From NCBI GenBank assembly GCA_030549335.1, contig CM060198.1, positions 54,011,995-54,075,994 of the forward strand: a DNA stretch of 64,000 nt. The letters are read 5' to 3'. The DNA is from Pontederia crassipes. Taxonomy: Eukaryota; Streptophyta; Magnoliopsida; Commelinales; Pontederiaceae. Shown here one piece after another: positions 34,333-46,400 of the stretch (positions are counted from its first letter, which is position 1; each line of letters opens with the position of its first letter). The translations under genes were made by a program, and so were the position numbers. The notes beneath the pieces were generated by a model. The model was not told the DNA's origin, made no database searches, and saw only the letters and a program-made list of their open reading frames with translations.

Positions 34333-36339
34333 AAGTTATCAGTCTTCCTCTGTGTTATATCATGTTCTAACCATTGCTACATATTTATATTTATACATAA
34401 ATTAGAAGACAAGAAAGTTTTTGATCCCGTGATGACTTTGGAATAGGTGCTTTCCGGGGCAAGCATTACAGTTAAGTATCATAGCATAAGTTAAACAAAG
34501 CATAGCATAATGAGAACCTAAGTAGTGCTCTATTTCATTGCCTAAATTTAAGGCTTTCATTGTTGTTAGTCTCCCAAAACCCTAAACATGATTTTTATAA
34601 TCGTTAAAGACCTAAAGTGTAAGCCAAATGTTGGCTCTTTGTGATTATTAAAAGCCTAAAGCCTAATGTGGGCTTATTGTGACTATTAAGATCCTACAAT
34701 ATATAGTTAATGTTCACCCTCTATTGTCATTAGTGTACCAAAGGCCTATCCTTATTGTCTTATTGTCTTAGTGGCTAAAGTTAGGGCTCTTTTCGATTGC
34801 TAATGCTTTCCAAAGTATAAGCCTAAAGATATGGCTTTTATTGGTCAATTGAGTTGAATAGCTATATGGACTTTTAGATTTTTAGGTCTAAGTTCCTAAG
34901 TTTCTAAAGTAAACAATCCAAGACCTATGTGCAAGTATCATGAGCAAAGGTCAAATTAAGGATGTACATTTGAAAGTCTATGTGCAATTGATGGGAATGA
35001 TTGAATCCTAGTCATGTGATGAATGGTCCCTACATGCCAAGGGAATGCTAAGTTCTTGCATTCAAAATTGATTATAATGGAAGTTTTAGTATGAGCAATA
35101 TCAAGTCAAGTTTGGTCTTACTTTATGACCTTAACAATTATTGGGACATATTTAATGAATCTGTCCAAAACTGTATACTTATCTTGTTCAGGATAATTGG
35201 ATCAGTTTTTGTCATCGAAAAATTATGAATTAATTATGGAGATTTGTGAAGTCTAGTTTCCATAGAATCAAACTAATTGGAGTTGCATATCGAAAGTTAT
35301 GACATAAACATTGAGCTGCTATCATGTTGTTTCCGAACTGCAGCAGAATTGAATTACAAATTCTATAGTACAAATTGAATTAGGATCTGATTTTTTAGAA
35401 TCAGATAGATCATTCTCTCAACTTTTGAGAGAAAGTGGAAGTGTTTTAATTAGAGTTGTACACATTGAGTTATAGAAATTTCAAGCCTCGGTTATCAAGG
35501 CAAGTGAATACAAATTAGAGGGATGCAATTGTAAGTCTTTGATAGCAAATTGTGAAACGATAAAATTACGAAAATGAAACTTATATGTGAACTATGGACA
35601 AGAGAAAGGAATATGCGACATTCCTAAATTTTAGGAAGTTGAATTGTAATACTCATAATCTTATTGTGAATGCTATAGTTAAAAGATAGGATAATAATTT
35701 TTATGAAGATGGCTAATATTGATAAGCAATATCAGAAATTTGTGATTATGTACAAGTAATGATCTTTGTCATACTCATACGATCTTTGTCAACGCATTCT
35801 GATCCTCCACTACTATATCTTTCTCATAGATCACGTTTGACTTCCTGTGCAACTTCTAGTTTTGCTTCTTGCTCCTTCCTTGTTAAGGAGGTCGGGCTTG
35901 ACCGCTTGATCTTGTACACATAGGCTTTTGTATATGATAATCAACATAATTGATCTAACAGAACTCCTCGATTGTTCCTCCCTCGCCGTCTCTAGAAAGG
36001 ATTTGTGGAAAGCTCAAAGGTCATCAGTTTCGTTGAGTATAATTGTTCTTAGTGATATGGGAGATTAAGATACGCTTTGTGAAATATATAAAGTCAAGTC
36101 ATTTAATGAAGTAAATGACATTTAGTGGATCTGCAACTTAGAAGAGGATTTAACTGCAATATATACGTTATAGTTCACTATGGAACAAAAATGCCATAGA
36201 GATGAAAAGATGAGAGAAGTACATGATTAAACTTCAAATGCACCACAAAAAAAGATTAATAAACATGTTGAAAGGAGAGAACTCCCAATGCACCAACTTT
36301 GTATACATATAGATATAGATTAGAGTTGCGTTTCTAAAT
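34333..36339. other. Non-coding region right of the copia nest
   Basis: About 2 kb with no open frame of interest. The phrasing near 35240-35310 (AGTCTAGTTTCCATAGAATC, ATCGAAAGTTATGAC) is the kind seen in LTRs of gypsy elements and loosely echoes 11.6-11.7 kb. A relic that hosted the copia insertion is possible, but no ends can be placed. Confidence 0.35.
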
Positions 36340-37930
36340 TATGTTCTCATATTGTTGTTATTCATACTAACCCACAGTTAAGTGTCTTTATAAAGGAGGT
36401 TAAACTTCTATTTTTTATTTATCAGAAAAATATTTACTGTATTATGTTTCATATATTTATAAATAATTATTATATTTTTATTAGAACTAATGCATTATCT
36501 TATTAAGAAAATTAGAAACATATTTAATCTATTAACTAAGTTTGGTTGCCTAATTAACAGAATTGTGTTATAGGATGGAACAAAATTTTCTTTCCAATTT
36601 AGTATCCGGATATCGGCTGATAATCTTGGATATTGATGGTTCAAAAATATTTTTGCGATTTTTTGACTCACTCAATTATGGACCTTTTTCGTTGTCAAAA
36701 TTTTTCATATAAAATTCATTATGAGTTACCATACACTTCATTTTATATGAATTTCCGAGGGACTCTTTAGTGTTCTGGACTATTCATATTTAACTAATTT
36801 AGTAGAAGAGATCTAATTCGCGTTTGACAACTATAACTAACTGAAATTAAATCCTAATTTCAACTAGTTCTCTAGACGTTCTTTTGTAGTTTGGTTTTGA
36901 GACGAAATTATATTTTATTAAATGATCCTCAAACTAGGGTCACTGACTTGATTCCAAGGTGATGATTTCACTTTTTTTGTGGTACCAGCACTTTTCTTTC
37001 TTTTTTTTTGGACTTGACCTTTTTATTTATCATTTTATTTTTTAATTTTTCTTTTATAAAATAATTTATTTATTATTATATATATAATATTTTTAATAAA
37101 TGATTAATAAAATATTATTTATTACTTATTATTTTATTAAAAATTTTAATATTTCATTAAATATAAATTACCAAATTTGTTTTTTTTTTGTTTAAATAAT
37201 GTATTTTCTAACAAGTTTTTTGTAGTAAAAATGTAACAGGGACTGGCTAGCTAAATAATATTATTTTTGTAGTAAAAATAATAAAGAAGACAAATGTAAC
37301 AGGATTCAAAAGAAAATATTTTCTCTGGGAAATTAGGAACTGGCTAGCTATATATTATTATGCGATACAACAGAATAATCAAAAAGCAAAAATAGCACAC
37401 GAAAAAAAAAGCTTATATAATATATTTATATCGTGGTGCATGTATACATTCCGTCAGTGATATGGCGGTTTAGAAAAAGGTGGTGGTTTAGGCGTCCGCC
37501 ATTGTTCCGGAGACGGACAAACTTTCACCCCTGAAGAATTTACATGGCAGAAACTAAAGGGCTTCTCCTCCTTCGGAATCTGACAAACCATCACCCCTGA
37601 AAAATTCATATAGCAGATTCTCAACGACGAAGACAAAGCCCTTCCGGCGAGTACAGATGTTGGCTTCCAACAAAGAGACATCAGAAGGAGAAAGAAGGCG
37701 AATGATGAGATGAAATAATTGTAATGCTGCTGGTGGTGAGCTCTTCTTCCTTGCATTTGGAGTGTTAAATAACAAGATCTGAAGCAATATTAGTGTACTT
37801 ATTGCCTTACAACTTGGGATCTGGATGGCTGGAATTTCATATTCAGATCATTTTGTGGACACTGTGTATATGATGAATGAGTGAACGAACGAGTGTACAT
37901 ATATTGTGGCCCCTGCAAGACATATAATAT
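36340..37930 (-). repeat. Host repeat unit A of a decayed tandem array
   Basis: 36345-36500 matches 38370-38560 (ACCCACAGTTAAGTGTCTTT against ACCGACAATTAATGTCTTTA, and TTTTTATTTATCAGAAAA in both). The phrase TTTATATAAAATTCATT at 36708 recurs at 38718, 43906 and 51698. The unit includes the best-preserved small peptide gene (37454-37756). Between them (36900-37400) the sequence is very AT-rich and unremarkable. Confidence 0.6.
37454..37756 (-). CDS. Putative small secreted peptide with paired Cys motifs
   Basis: This 100-residue open frame is one of the few in the window that resemble no transposon. The N-terminus is basic and His-rich (MQGRRAHHQQHYNY), then a hydrophobic run (FISSFAFFLLLMSLC). 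A plausible signal-peptidase site follows SVLA, before GRALSSS. The mature part has two imperfect repeats, CYMNFSGVMVC and CHVNSSGVKVC, each a Cys pair spaced by nine residues. A Pro-rich tail follows (RTPKPPPFSKPPYH). Homologues on the same strand lie at 45739-45939, 51513-51640 and 54276-54587, each in a copy of the same host repeat. I do not recognise a named family; a secreted signalling or defence peptide is an inference. Expression cannot be judged here. Confidence 0.6.
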   Translation of the reverse strand: MQGRRAHHQQHYNYFISSFAFFLLLMSLCWKPTSVLAGRALSSSLRICYMNFSGVMVCQIPKEEKPFSFCHVNSSGVKVCPSPEQWRTPKPPPFSKPPYH

Positions 37931-37931
37931 G

Positions 37932-40080
37932 GATATATATGCATGTCGTCTTGTTTCAGCTTGACTTTGATTATCTTTTTATCAATTAATATTTCCAAAG
38001 CTGACGCGCATGCATGACATATATACTACATATAATTAAGGTGGAGGGATAATGAAGGCAAAACGACGTTTTTTGTTCCATGATCCATTTTATATATATA
38101 TGTGACGGCGATTTTTCATCTGTTTTATTATGAGTACGTCGACGGGTGTCGTCTCTCGGGTTCGAATCTCTTCTAGTGCAAAAAATTTTTGTTAGGAGTC
38201 TCACCTGTCATAGTCAAGCATGCTATTTGAGATAACATCAGATTAATCAGATGCTAATAATTCTGAACAATCGGTAGATTTATACATGTGGTTTAGGAGG
38301 TGGACTCATGGCATGTCCTGTTCCTTCCCACACGGCACACCGCACACCAATAACATAGTTGTAGTTGTGTTTCTAAATCGGTGTGCTGGTATTTCTTTTA
38401 ATCATATTAACCGACAATTAATGTCTTTACGAATAAGGTTTAAGTTATAGTTTTTATTTATCAGAAAATATATTTCCTATCTTACGTTACATGTATTCAT
38501 AAATAATAAATAATAATTATAATCTTTTATTAAAACTGACGTGCTACCTTATAAAGGAATTTTTTTTTTCAGTTTCATACTTGAGTATTAAATTAGTGAG
38601 GTGAAAATAATTTTGAATATATATGAGTCATCATTGGAAAAAGAAAATATTTTTGTAAGTGGTTTATGTACTTGATTGTAGGATCATAATCGTAAAGCAT
38701 ACGTCGTCATTACTTTTTATATAAAATTCATTCTGAATTGCTATACACTAATTTTATATATTGTTTTCCATTGCATTTCAAAAGTTAAAAAAAATGTCGT
38801 ACGTAACGGGATGAAACGCACTCGAAAAGCATGGAAACGTTGATAATATGAATGAATTTTATATGGGTGCGTTTCAGCCCTCCGATTTTATCTGGTCCCA
38901 AACGATACGATGTCATTTAATTTTCGAGGTGAAATTAGATCGCATTAAACGAGGATGGAGTGACCCTTATTTCACCTCGTTTCATCATTTTGATAGAATC
39001 ATTTGGTTCTCCTTTTATTTTTTTTACTCTTTTTTTATTTTGCAATCATTTTTTCCTTTTATAAATTTTTTTCTTTTTTTGCATTTCTTATATGAAAAAA
39101 ATTATTTATTATATATAAAATATCTATAATAAAGGATTAATATAATATTATTTATTATTGCATTTTAAAATTTCAATATTTCATTAACAATAAATTATTG
39201 AATAATGGTTTTTATATTTAAATAATATAATTTTTAAATCTTTATTTTTAAGAAAGAATTTAATTTTTTATTTTTAAATAAAATTATATTTTATATTTAT
39301 AATACTTATTTTTATTCAAACACTCAATTAAAATTAATCTATCATATCTACTTTTTTATTACATCAATTATTTAATTTCTCATCATTACTTTCCACCCCA
39401 TACGAACAATTCCGAACTAATTTATCAATTCAATTATTCAGAAGAATAGTGATTTCAGCCATATATGAATGAAATGCATTTCATAGGAACGGGTCACACA
39501 GGGCAATGTGCGAAATGGAGGAGATCAAAAACATTTTTATATGATTTACGATGTTACTTTGTATGTTTCTGATTAATTAAGGTTTCGAATTTAAATTTTA
39601 CTGCCATAATAATTAAGCATGCGACTAAAATGATATCAAATTAATCGAACGGACGCATGGGCGTTAAACAGTATTTAGCAACAGTTTTTTTCTTTGAAAA
39701 ATCAGAATTTTAAAAAAATATGGGAACTGATAGAAAATTAATTCAATTATTTTATTTTTTTTGGACATGGGGTGATTTATGCAAAATTTAGGCACTTGAA
39801 TGAATAATATGAAACAGATTGGATAAGAAACTTGTGAATATTCTTTTGAAATTTTCAGAAGTATGATTATGCATATATTTATATGAATTTTGTAGGATGC
39901 CATGGTATTATGTGGCATTGATAGGTAAATTATCATGTCACATTTATTTTACGTAAGAATTACATATACTCAGTCAAAATTAATACAAAAAAAACATTAT
40001 GATTTAATGTACTTTTTGTATTTCAATAATTATGTAATGAATTAACATCAACATTGAAATTTAAAAAATTATTGAACATG
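37932..40080 (-). repeat. Host repeat unit B
   Basis: 37932-38120 matches 43530-43700 (GCATGTCGTCTTGTTTCA against GCATGTAGTCTTGTTTCA, then GTGACGGC). 38700-38845 and 39480-39560 match 43890-44100 and 51690-51900 (GGGATGAAACGCACTCG, GGGTCACACAGGGCAA). 39770-40060 continues the match to 45270-45400 and 52290-52540. It contains no peptide gene. A stretch of about 600 bp (38850-39450), absent from the sister units, is inserted in the middle. Confidence 0.65.
38850..39460. mobile_element. Insertion within unit B, MITE-like
   Basis: Compared with the sister copies (44040 and 51840), where AAACGTTGACGG runs into GGGTCACACAGGG within 40 bp, unit B carries about 600 extra bases. They are AT-rich with GC-richer ends (GGGTGCGTTTCAGCC at left, CACCCCATACGAAC at right). 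The word ATATGAATGAA occurs just outside each side (about 38845 and 39463) and may be a duplicated target. Terminal inverted repeats are weak, so the class is not settled. Confidence 0.45.
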
Positions 40081-40789
40081 CAGTAAGTTTAGAAAGTATT
40101 TTGAAATAATTTTTGAAAACAGGTTATGACATTATTTATGTATAGTAATGTTATTATGAGTATTTACAATATTACATGAAAATTTTCATGTTAGTTTTCA
40201 TGCTTGATATGTATTGATAAATAGTTTTATATGGAATTTGATATTCATAAATATATATTTGTGATATTTATTTGAATTGTATTTAAATTATGCACTTATG
40301 TAAATTGACGTAATAATTAATATATATATATTTATCTATTTAATTAATTATAATGTGAAATAAACTATATGTCATGAATGTATTTTTTCCCCAAAAATAA
40401 GAACGTAATATATGTTTGTGAATTTTATAAAATTAATTTATGTAATCATGATAATTGGACGTGCAAATTGCATAGTTGTCACATTTGAGTGGTGCAAATA
40501 TTTTCCAATAACCTCTTGATGCATGTGACACATGCTAATAACACACAAGTTTTTAACTTTTCAACGTCATTTTTCACCTCTAAATTATATCATACTAGGG
40601 AACATAATCGTGTTTACACGATTGAGGATATCTTTTAATAACTTTTTATCAAATATTGTTGAATTTTTTTTTGCAAATATCTCATGCTTCCAAAACTACA
40701 AAATAAATTTGAAAAAATATCTCATGCATTATGATTTATTGTACTTTTTGTATTTCAATAATTATGTAATGAGTTAATATCAGTTGAAA
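40081..40789. other. AT-rich non-coding stretch with a duplicated 65-bp piece
   Basis: The phrase CATTATGATTTAATGTAC followed by TTTTTGTATTTCAATAATTA at 39993-40055 recurs at 40727-40790. No gene is seen. Confidence 0.45.
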
Positions 40790-41002
40790 TATGATTAAAA
40801 AATATTATCCACGTAATTTTTTACTTGGCAAAAAGAAAATGAATTATGATGGAATTATGAAGTTGTATGCCTATTTATAGGTCACCTCATTTTCAATTTT
40901 TTAGAATGAATTATGTAATGATATTTTATTTTCTCCAAAAATTATTCTTTGATTACTATGTTATGTGTTGAATTATTTTTCTAATTTATCCTTTAATTTT
41001 CA
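40790..41002 (+). repeat. Probable LTR end of a second, truncated copia element
   Basis: A TATA-like box (CTATTTATAG at 40871-40880) and a terminus TTTTCA at 41002 precede a primer site. The left boundary is not visible. Confidence 0.5.
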
Positions 41003-41009
41003 ATAAGTT

Positions 41010-41021
41010 TGGTATCAGAGC
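41010..41021 (+). other. Primer binding site of the second copia element
   Basis: TGGTATCAGAGC, initiator tRNA-Met type, lies just after the LTR end. Confidence 0.8.
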
Positions 41022-41207
41022 AAGTTTAGAAATACTTGAGCAGGAGAAGACAAGTTGCTAATAAGTGCTATTAATCAGTACTTCAACAAACAAAAGTGTT
41101 AAGAAAAATATTACTAATAGAATTGTACTAGTTTAAGTTTCTCCCAACCTTGTATTCCTATTTTCAAAGATAATAATTATGAGTTTTGAAATATCAAAAT
41201 AAAAACT

Positions 41208-42132
41208 TTGTTTATGTCACAAGATTTTGAAATTTGGTTGAGAATGAATATGCATATTCAGATGACGAAAAAAAATTACAAGAAACCAAAAGAAAAAAAT
41301 GCAAAGTCATTATTTCTTATTCAGCCAATTGTGCATAAGACTATTTTTTGTAGAATTACATATGCAATTGCCTCAAAGCAAGCATGTGATATATTACAAA
41401 AAGAGTATAAAGGAACATCAAAGGTAATTACAGTTAAATTATAAGCTTTTCATTGAGATTTTGAGAAATTTTTTATAAAATTAAATGAGTTCGTTTAAGA
41501 ATTTTTATGAAGAATAAATAATGTGAGTAGACAAATGAGATCTTATAAAGAAAAAGATTGATGATATAATTGTAGCTGTTAAAGTTTTGAGGAGTTTGAC
41601 CTCAAAATTTGATTATGTAACTGTTACAATTGAAAAGTCTAAAGATTTATCTATATTCTCTTTTGATGAACTAATGAATTCTTTGCAAGAACAAGAGGCA
41701 AGAATGAGAAGATTTACAAAAAAAATTAAAGAAATTTTTTTTAAGCCAAAATAGAAGCACCTCGATCTGATTACAATAGAGGCTATGATCGTGACAAAAT
41801 TCGCGGAAGAGGTCGTGGTAGAGGAATATTTGTTGGACAAAATGAACAAAAATAACAGCCATCAAATGAGTACAAAAGTAAATTTCAATGCTATTACTGT
41901 AAGAAACATGAGCATATTTAAGCAAATTGATGGACCAACACAAAACAAACAAATTTTGTTGTAGAGAAAGAAGAGGAAAATAAGTTATTTATGGCATATA
42001 AAAATTCTCCTTCTAATGATACAAAAAAAATTGATTTTTAGCTAGTGGTTGTTCTAACTATATGATTGGAATGAGATCATGATTTAAAGTGCCTGATGAA
42101 TCAAAGAAAATACAACTCAAATTTAGAGATGA
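41208..42132 (+). pseudogene. Copia gag fragment, truncated in protease
   Basis: The gag domain text reads KNAKSLFLIQ, SKQACDILQKEYKGTSKV, then in other frames SRQMRSYKEK, SFDELMNSLQEQEARM-like and DYNRGYDRDK-like basic sequence. A zinc-knuckle remnant CYYCKKHEHI is near 41890. A protease start resembling SGCSNYMIGMRS follows near 42050. Stops and shifts abound. It ends exactly where the CACTA element begins at 42133. The rest of the copia element is absent from the other side. Confidence 0.8.
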
Positions 42133-43523
42133 CATTACAAGAAAATTGCCATTTTCCGACAGGCAATTTTCGACGGTTTGAAATCCGTCGCAATTTGCAA
42201 CGGATTTTACGACGGTTCAAATTCTGACGATTACGACCGTCGAAAAGAAAAATAATAAATTTTATAATTTGTTATATTATTATTTTATTTTTCGATGGTT
42301 AGAAACGTCGATATTTCCGACGGATACCCATCCGTCGCAATTTGCGACGGATTTTCCTACGATTACGACCATCGGAAAGGAAAATAATAAATTTTATAAT
42401 TAGTTATATTATTATTTTATTTTTCAACGGTTAGGAACGTCGATATTTCCGACGAATACCCATCTGTCATAATTTGCGACGGATTTTTCGACGGTTACGA
42501 CCGTCAGAAAGGAAAATAATAATTATATAATTTATTATATTATTATTTAATTTTTCGATGATTAGGAACGTCGATATTTTCGACGGATATTCATTCGTCG
42601 CAAAGTTCGTCGCAATTTTCGACGGTCGTAACCGTCGATAATATATAATAATATCATATAGGAGTATTTTATTAATATAACTAGCGACGGCCCAAACCGT
42701 CGTAATTATCGACAGTTTCGACCATCGGTAGTGACTACTGACAGTTCAAACCGTGGGTAAAATAAAAAATAAATATTATATATAACTAAATATATTTTCG
42801 ACGGTCACAACCGTCGATAACTTTAAAAGTAGTTGATATTTACGTTTTCATCGGCCAGAGTCGTCGGTAATTAAAATTTCGTTATCCCGCTTTTTCTTTT
42901 TTCCTTTTATTGCTTTTCTCTTTCCCCTTATATATAATTTCTCTCCCTCCTCTCTCTCTCCCTCCTCTCCTCTCTCTCTCCCCCCCTCTTCCTCTCTTGG
43001 CCCGCACCGGACCCTCTCCCGCACCGCACCGGACGTCGGCGACCCTCTCCCGCGCCGGCGTCTCTCTCTCTTTCTCTCTCCGGCCGGATGCCGCTGGCGG
43101 TCGGATCCGGCACTCAGCGGCCGAATCTCGCGACGGTCTTGACCGCCGAAACTTCGACGGTCGCTCGACGACCGTCGAGATTTTCGGCGGTTGCTACCGT
43201 CGATATTTGCGGCGGTCAATGAAACCGTCGGAAACTTCGGCGGTCATGACCGTCGGAAATATCGACAGTCGTGACCCTCCGAAGTTTCGACGGTTTGTCG
43301 ACCGTCGAAAATCTGTCAAAACGTCCGGCGGTTTCTTTCAAATCATCGAAAATTAATTTACGATGACCGTTTTTCGGACGTCCCAGTTTTCGTCGAAAAA
43401 ATCGTCGGAAACGATGTTTCCGATGGTTTTTGGGGAAATTACCGACGGTCCACCATTTTTGACGATTTTTGAGAAAATTACCGACGGTTTGGACCGTTGT
43501 CAATCTCCAATTTTCTTGTAGTG
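42133..43523 (+). mobile_element. Non-autonomous CACTA element, second copy of the GACGG family
   Basis: It starts CATTACAAGAAAATTGCC (CACTA with one change) and ends TTTTCTTGTAGTG. The interior matches 4908-6381: arrays of GACGG and CCGTC words in inverted pairs, a CT-rich run near 42940-43080, and a GC-rich centre. Flanks are TGA on the left and TGC on the right, so the target duplication is imperfect. Copia gag lies on the left and the host repeat on the right. The open frames inside are low-complexity shadows. Confidence 0.88.
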
Positions 43524-43593
43524 TGCGTATATATAGAGATGCATGTAGTCTTGTTTCACCTAGACGACTTATTTTTCAAAAGCTGACTCTCAC

Positions 43594-43635
<42 letters not shown>

Positions 43636-44104
43636 GATGGAGGAAAAACGAAGGTACAACGACACTTTTTGTTCAATTGAACCATTATATACGTGACGGC
43701 AGGGGCGGACCGAGAACAAAAAAAAAATGGTCGGGGGCCAAGTGTTAAATTAGTTTTTTTCAGTTCCATATTTGAGTGTTAGATTAGTGAGGTGATAATA
43801 ATTTTTAATATTGATGGGTCATCATTGGAAAAGGAAAAATGTTCTTGTAATTTTTTATGTACTCCATTCTAGAATCATAATCGTGAAACATCGTCGTCAA
43901 CTTTTTATATAAAATTCATTCTGAATTAATTGCCACACCCTAATTTTATATATTGTTTTCCATTGCATTTCAAAAGTGAAAAAAAATGGCGTACGTAAGG
44001 GGATGAAACGCACTCGGAAAGCACGGAAACCTTGACGGATGAAAGCTCTCGCATTGGCGCGTCAAACAGGGCAACCTGCCAAACGGAGAAGATTAAAAAA
44101 TCAA

Positions 44105-44940
44105 TTAGGCCTCGTTTCGTACGGGAATATTGAGAGAATTTTTATTCTCGAGAACTAATTGATGTGATAGAAAAGTTTGGATTGGTGTTTAGATGAAAAA
44201 GTGTAAGGATGAGATTTAAAAAGTTGATGTGATGGATAAGTTTTAGTGAATGTTTGAATAAAAAGTAAGAACTAAAAATATAATTTATTATTTTATGAGG
44301 TATAAAATTATAGTAAATAAGAATATATTATAATTTACGTAAATCATTATATTATTAATATTATTTTTATTTATTTTGATTAAATATTATTAATATTATA
44401 ATTTACGTACATTTTAATATCCAAATATAATATATTTTTTTAAAAAATAATTGAATAGTTTAATTAATAAAATATTTATTAATTATTAGAACTAATTATT
44501 TTATTATTATATTATTATTATTTATTTGGATAAGTTTTAGTAGGTGTTTAGATAATTATTATATTATTATTTATTTGATTAAATATTTTAAATATTATAG
44601 TAAATCTAAATATCCAAATATAATATAATTTTTTATTAAAATAATTGAACTTTTTTATTATAAAATATTTTAGAATTATTATAATGTAAAATTTTAATTA
44701 ATTATATTTAAACATTTATTTAATAAGATGATTAATTGTATGAATAAATAATTAAATTATATATACTTATATTACATAATAATTAAATAATGGATGAAAG
44801 AAAAAAAAAAGATCAAAGTAAAAAATGTCGGCTGTCCAGAAGAAAAAAAAGAAACGTTCTTATCTTTGACAAGAACATTTGACGAGAATATTTTTGAAAA
44901 TATTCTCGTCAAACTCTGGGTAAAGTGTTTGGGAACATTG
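44105..44940. mobile_element. AT-rich MITE-like insertion in unit C
   Basis: The insertion is defined by comparison with unit E, where ATCAATTA runs directly into AGGTTTTGGATTT. The left end reads GGCCTCGTTTCGTACGGG after TTA, a common MITE-type start. The right end (GTGTTTGGGAACATTGA) is not its inverted copy, so the element may be truncated or composite. A perfect 17-bp inverted repeat lies at 44878-44913. The open frame at 44794-45117 has no recognisable domain. Confidence 0.55.
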
Positions 44941-45738
44941 AAAGGTTTTGGATTTAATTTTGTTGCCTACGTAATAATTAAGCATGCGACTATCAAATTA
45001 GTCGAATTCAATATTAAATTAAATTTTAAATCTGTAATTGGTTTACGTAATCTACACGGTACGAGTCAGAGATTTACGTGGTTTTCTTTATCCTTGGCAC
45101 AAGTTGCCACCGTGTGAATTTTATGCTTACGTGCTCTTTCACCCACCCCCCCCCCCCCCTGAATGGGTGGTGCCATGCAGGTGACAATGTCCCCTGCGAC
45201 TGCCACATGGTGGTTGAAGGCATGAAAGTTGTGAATAATTTTTATTATGACAAAAAAAATTGGATTAGAAACTTCAGATTTTTTTGCAATTTTCAGAAAG
45301 TATGGTATAGGCATATATTTATATGTGTTTTATAGGATGTCGTGGTATTACGTGACATTGATAAAATTTGGCATTTACGTAAAAGTCAAAATTAATAAAC
45401 AAACATTTTGATTTTTATATTATTCTCTTCTTACTTTCTTGTTAATTACTTCTGCTCGTGTAAATTATGATATTAGAACCGAAATAATTCTTCTCCTTAA
45501 TTTTTGAAATGCATGTGTGGAACTATGTTCTGATCGATTCTATCGAACGATGTAAAAATTGACGATGATGTCGATTCTACCGCCTAATTTCATTATAGCA
45601 CCTTTTTTTCTTCAATTTCTTTTTGAAGTGACAAGATTTTTTTCAATTATATTTTTTTTGTTTCCTTATGTTCTGTCTTTTATATTTCAATTACAAATAA
45701 TTTAGCTATTAAATATAATATATTTATTATAAAAAGGA

Positions 45739-45939
45739 TTAATTTCCAGCAAGTACCGATATCATTCTCGTGCCAAGCATCATCACGAGAAGAAAGAAGG
45801 CAAATGAGATGGAAGTATAACGCTGTCGAGCTCTTCTACCCATTCCAAACCAGCTAATTGAACATAGTGCAACGAGCTGATCTTGAGCAATTTGAAATTT
45901 AATTGGGAACCTGGAAGGGTATATATTGTGCCGGTTCAT
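45739..45939 (-). pseudogene. Truncated secreted-peptide gene of unit C
   Basis: The frame keeps the leader and signal-peptide part (SISFAFFLLVMMLGTRMI, then SVLAG) but ends right after it. A deletion relative to unit E removed the region coding for the Cys motif. The likely original start is an internal Met before GRRARQRYTS rather than the upstream one, since the stretch before it has no counterpart in the 37.5 kb copy. No mature peptide remains. Confidence 0.65.
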
Positions 45940-46400
45940 ATCAGGTCTCCATAAATATCTACGTACACGGCCGGTTCATATTGAAAGGGAATGTACTATA
46001 AACTTTATAAATGGCCAATGAAAGTGAAATTGAAATGAAATGATATGTTATGTCATGTATATGATGGATGATATGAATGTATACTTTTATTGTATGATAC
46101 TTGCTAATGGATTTGAAGTTAACAGGTATAACATGATGTTTATATTTTATGAACGTTGTATGAAGAATGAATGTAAACATGATGTATTGTCATGTAAGAT
46201 TCATGATATAGTTCATGACAAGCATGTTCATATGTTATTGTTATTATAATGAAGATGCATCGCACGCAGTATCATGTGATAAGATATCATCACATACATG
46301 ACCTTTACATACTCTAACTAGGAAACTCTGCACATTGAATCTGTACAGATAATCAAGATTAATTGATGGATGGCAGCTCAAGCTCATGACCAAGATTAAT

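Larger units (their letters stand above)
43524..46400 (-). repeat. Host repeat unit C
   Basis: It aligns piecewise with unit E: 43853-44104 with 51648-51890, 44941-45415 with 51951-52470, 45418-45738 with 53151-53472, 45746-46000 with 54382-54642, and 46015-46395 with 55308-55695. Unit C lacks three pieces that unit E has (near 52480-53150, 53473-54380 and 54655-55305). It has one insertion E lacks (44105-44940). The middle missing piece took the 3' half of its peptide gene. A run of 13-15 C lies at about 45147-45161. A GGGGCGGACCGAG word at 43704 may be a hAT-type remnant. Confidence 0.8.

Noticed and set aside
38140-38180. GGGTTCGAATCTC looks like a tRNA B box; a SINE or tRNA gene was considered.
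   Set aside because: No A box, no cloverleaf arms and no A-rich tail at the right spacing; sister unit C lacks the feature.
42848-43503. Open frames in the second CACTA centre.
   Set aside because: Same repeat-driven frames as in the first copy; no conserved reading frame between the two.
45078-45335. Open frame of 85 codons repeated at 52097-52360 (87 codons).
   Set aside because: Both come from the duplicated host repeat; they differ by frameshifting indels and no domain or signal peptide is convincing.
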